Of a DNA stretch of 5,249 bases, positions 4,745 through 5,249 are shown one piece after another. The position numbers were made by a program, and so were the translations under genes. The notes under the pieces are model-generated. The model worked only from the letters and a program-made list of their open reading frames with translations, made no database searches and was not told the DNA's origin. The stretch is from Nitrososphaerota archaeon. Its GTDB lineage: Archaea > Thermoproteota > Nitrososphaeria > Nitrososphaerales > Nitrosopumilaceae. Position 1 is the stretch's first letter, and the number at the start of each line of letters is the position of its first letter. The stretch lies in NCBI GenBank assembly GCA_028867395.1, contig JAGWGO010000122.1, forward strand, positions 1 through 5,249. The letters run 5' to 3'.

Positions 4745-5249
4745 TTATGGCACAGTCATGTTGACTTGTGTATCGTTGGTTCCATTTCCAAGCCCAATTT
4801 TGTCAGAGTAGAGAAGGCTAGCGGCAGACATTCGCGCTTGAGCCAGTATCAGTTGCTGCTGGATATCTTGTGAGTGATTTTTTGCCTGGCATGTTGATGG
4901 CCCATTTCTAATGAGGAGGTTTGAAAACGCCGACAAGTCATAATTTTTCTCGTACGAGTACGAAATAACTCCAAAAAGTTTTTCCTTGACAATACCTGTC
5001 GCGTTAAAATCTGCATTGGTTTGGTTGTTCAGCACCCAATCAAGAGTAGTCTCCATCGTACTAAAATCTGTAAAGTCCAATCTGCCCTGCAGTGTTTCTC
5101 GAGAGAGAGGAGCAATTACCTTTCCTGGTACCAAAAGTGAGCCGTAGCTTCCAGAGCTTCCGCCTAGGTCTATCTCAATTGCGTCCAAGGTTATTGGCAC
5201 AATAGATGGATTGCACACAAGCAAAGACATGCTCATTCCAGTTGAGTCT
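4745..5249 (-). CDS. LEA14/WHy-domain-like exported protein, C-terminal part only
   Basis: The frame is open to the right edge (DSTGMSMSLLVCNPSIV across it), so the ATG at 5236 is probably internal and the N-terminus lies outside. About 167 residues are present. LLVCNPSIVPITLDAIEIDL followed by a glycine/serine loop, LLVPGKVIAPLSRETLQGRL and a later KLFGVISYSY matches the pattern of LEA14/WHy domains: a paired 'N-P' strand, a small ligand-like loop, a basic turn and an acidic strand. These beta-sandwich proteins occur outside the membrane in archaea and bacteria, usually behind an N-terminal anchor that would lie beyond the window. After the domain comes a helical QQQLILAQARMSAAS and an Asn/Thr-rich end. 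Six N-X-S/T sequons (NQT, NAT, NHS, NGT, NDT, NMT) support a location outside the cell. The role is not known. The gene converges with the 4500 gene across an eight-base gap. Confidence 0.7.
   Translation of the reverse strand, partial: DSTGMSMSLLVCNPSIVPITLDAIEIDLGGSSGSYGSLLVPGKVIAPLSRETLQGRLDFTDFSTMETTLDWVLNNQTNADFNATGIVKEKLFGVISYSYEKNYDLSAFSNLLIRNGPSTCQAKNHSQDIQQQLILAQARMSAASLLYSDKIGLGNGTNDTQVNMTVP

Overview
The window looks archaeal, most likely from a mesophilic member of Nitrososphaerota (Thaumarchaeota). This is inferred, not proven. The supporting signs are AT-rich TATA-like boxes upstream of genes, weak or absent Shine-Dalgarno sites at several starts, T-rich gene ends, frequent TTG/GTG starts, and gene types common in that group: a separate AAA-associated C-terminal protein beside a NitT/TauT-type ABC ATPase, a J-domain/TPR protein, and an LEA14-like secreted protein. 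No rRNA, tRNA, CRISPR array or insertion sequence was recognised.

Layout. (1) Bases 2-896, plus strand: the 3' end of an ABC-transporter ATPase, then a separate gene for the AAA-associated C-terminal domain that many bacteria carry fused to this ATPase. It has a TTG start and a strong ribosome binding site. (2) Bases 897-1056: an intergenic stretch with T-rich sequence and a very clear TATA box. (3) Bases 1057-2769, plus: a complete SNF2-family ATPase of the SMARCAL1-like type. (4) Bases 2766-3727, minus: a two-gene unit of a J-domain/TPR protein and a small unknown protein joined by an ATGA stop/start overlap. Its end overlaps the SNF2 stop codon by four bases. (5) Bases 3728-4499: promoters, one small hypothetical gene (3935-4099), and a stretch at about 4190-4462 that reads like a small protein gene broken by a stop and frame change. 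(6) Bases 4500-4736, plus: a small helical protein with a GTG start. (7) Bases 4745-5249, minus: the C-terminal part of an exported LEA14/WHy-like protein with six N-glycosylation sequons, running off the right edge.

The ABC pair and the J-TPR/small-protein pair are the only likely functional units. The other genes look like independent transcription units, several of them convergent with almost no space between them. I see no clear defence island or mobile element. The points most worth following up are the SMARCAL1-like SNF2 protein with a DEVQ motif II, the broken or frameshifted small gene at 4190-4462, and the sequon-rich tail of the LEA14-like protein.
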